Assembly (NCBI GenBank): GCA_037783415.1
Contig: JAZGTN010000059.1
Span: forward strand, 5,262,541 to 5,326,540
From: Leptasterias polaris
Lineage: Eukaryota; Echinodermata; Asteroidea; Forcipulatida; Asteriidae
Length of the DNA stretch: 64,000 bases
Reading direction: 5' to 3'
The notes below the pieces were generated by a model. The model saw only the letters and a list, made by a program, of their open reading frames with translations, ran no database searches and was not told the DNA's origin. Shown piece after piece: positions 63,420-64,000 of the stretch. The translations under genes and the position numbers were made by a program. How positions within the stretch are numbered: the first letter of the stretch is position 1; each line of letters opens with the position of its first letter.

Positions 63420-64000
63420 ATGGAGCGTAGACTGGTGTTAACACTCGTACTCTTCGCATTGGTTCTCTGCCTCTTCTTTGACACTGCATCAACACAGCGT
63501 ACAGGGAGCCTCTCTGCTTATAAGATATCGTCTTTCCAACAGCCAGATATCAACGCCAAACTAAATCATGTTCTTCATCATAGCCAATTGGGTAATGTGT
63601 ACATAGGGGCGGTTAATTCAATCTATCGACTCGACAACAATTTAGAACATCAGAGGAATGTCAGTACAGCGTTCAATGGATGTAAACGGGATTGTGTCAA
63701 TCACAATAAAGTTCTCTTTGTTGAACCACTGAGGAATGCTCTGATTACATGTGGGAGTTACACTGGGCGGTGTCAGCTGAGACATGTAGAGGAACTGACA
63801 GTTACCGCTGAGATTGATACTCTTGTAGCATCAGATGAAGACAAGACAACAATTGGCATCTTAGCACCTGGACCTGGGAATAGAGACTGGTTGTATGTTG
63901 CTGCTACATTCACAAGTAGTTTCCCCAGAAATACAGTTCCTCCAGTCTCGAGGAGAAATTTGGGTCTGAAAGTACCAGATGCAAATTTATTGTTTGCAAA
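63420..64000 (+). CDS. Plexin, first coding exon (partial)
   Basis: Cell-surface semaphorin receptor. The ATG is in strong context (ACCATGG). Residues 4-24 are a hydrophobic signal peptide (LVLTLVLFALVLCLFF), with likely cleavage near TAST/QRT. The Sema domain then starts: HVLHHSQLGNVYIGAVNSIY, with NVYIGAVN the plexin-typical first blade, followed by paired Cys in CKRDC and CGSYTGRC. The frame stays open for about 193 codons to the window edge. Residue similarity fits plexins of the A/B/D type; which one cannot be decided from this N terminus. A long first Sema exon is normal for plexin genes. Confidence 0.9.
   Translation, partial: MERRLVLTLVLFALVLCLFFDTASTQRTGSLSAYKISSFQQPDINAKLNHVLHHSQLGNVYIGAVNSIYRLDNNLEHQRNVSTAFNGCKRDCVNHNKVLFVEPLRNALITCGSYTGRCQLRHVEELTVTAEIDTLVASDEDKTTIGILAPGPGNRDWLYVAATFTSSFPRNTVPPVSRRNLGLKVPDANLLFA

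Overview
This is a eukaryotic (animal) genomic window. Genes are split into short exons by long, repeat-filled introns, and spacer DNA is dense with short inverted-repeat transposons, tRNA-derived SINEs and retroelement 3' ends. There is no operon structure. Gene content (a mitochondrial tRNA methyltransferase, the splicing factor RBM25 and a plexin) and the style of the repeats suggest an invertebrate deuterostome, most likely an echinoderm such as a sea star. That placement is an inference from repeat style and protein similarity recalled from family knowledge; no search was run.

Region by region. 1-5.3 kb: a nearly homogeneous tandem array with a unit of about 646 bp, running off the left edge. 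Each unit carries splice-like sites and an open frame of about 87 codons. 5.3-13.9 kb: a second, AT-rich satellite with about 160-bp monomers of several subtypes in a partly regular higher-order pattern. 14-22 kb: no recognised gene; two exon-like open stretches, a foldback element, a 1.1-kb tandem duplication with a perfect 37-bp hairpin at its junction, and a 5'-truncated non-LTR retrotransposon. 22.6-28.4 kb: TRMT61B, at least seven exons on +, with all reading phases agreeing. 28.4-43.6 kb: repeat-rich spacer with four diverged exon-like cassettes (one split by a piggyBac-like element), a 130-bp tandem array, AT-rich duplications and a 2.2-kb nested palindromic transposon. 43.6-56.9 kb: RBM25, 13 recognisable exons on +, from the second half of the RRM through the RE/RD-rich region to the C-terminal PWI domain. 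Several single-base frame breaks suggest assembly errors or a damaged allele. 57-63.4 kb: intergenic repeats. 63.42 kb to the right edge: the first coding exon of a plexin (signal peptide and start of the Sema domain).

The three genes do not form a pathway: TRMT61B modifies mitochondrial RNA, RBM25 regulates pre-mRNA splicing in the nucleus, and plexin is a cell-surface semaphorin receptor. The most interesting material is the repeat biology: tandem units that look like amplified exon cassettes, a transposon with its pre-insertion site preserved in neighbouring copies, and a retrotransposon tail that now appears to supply a splice acceptor for an RBM25 exon.
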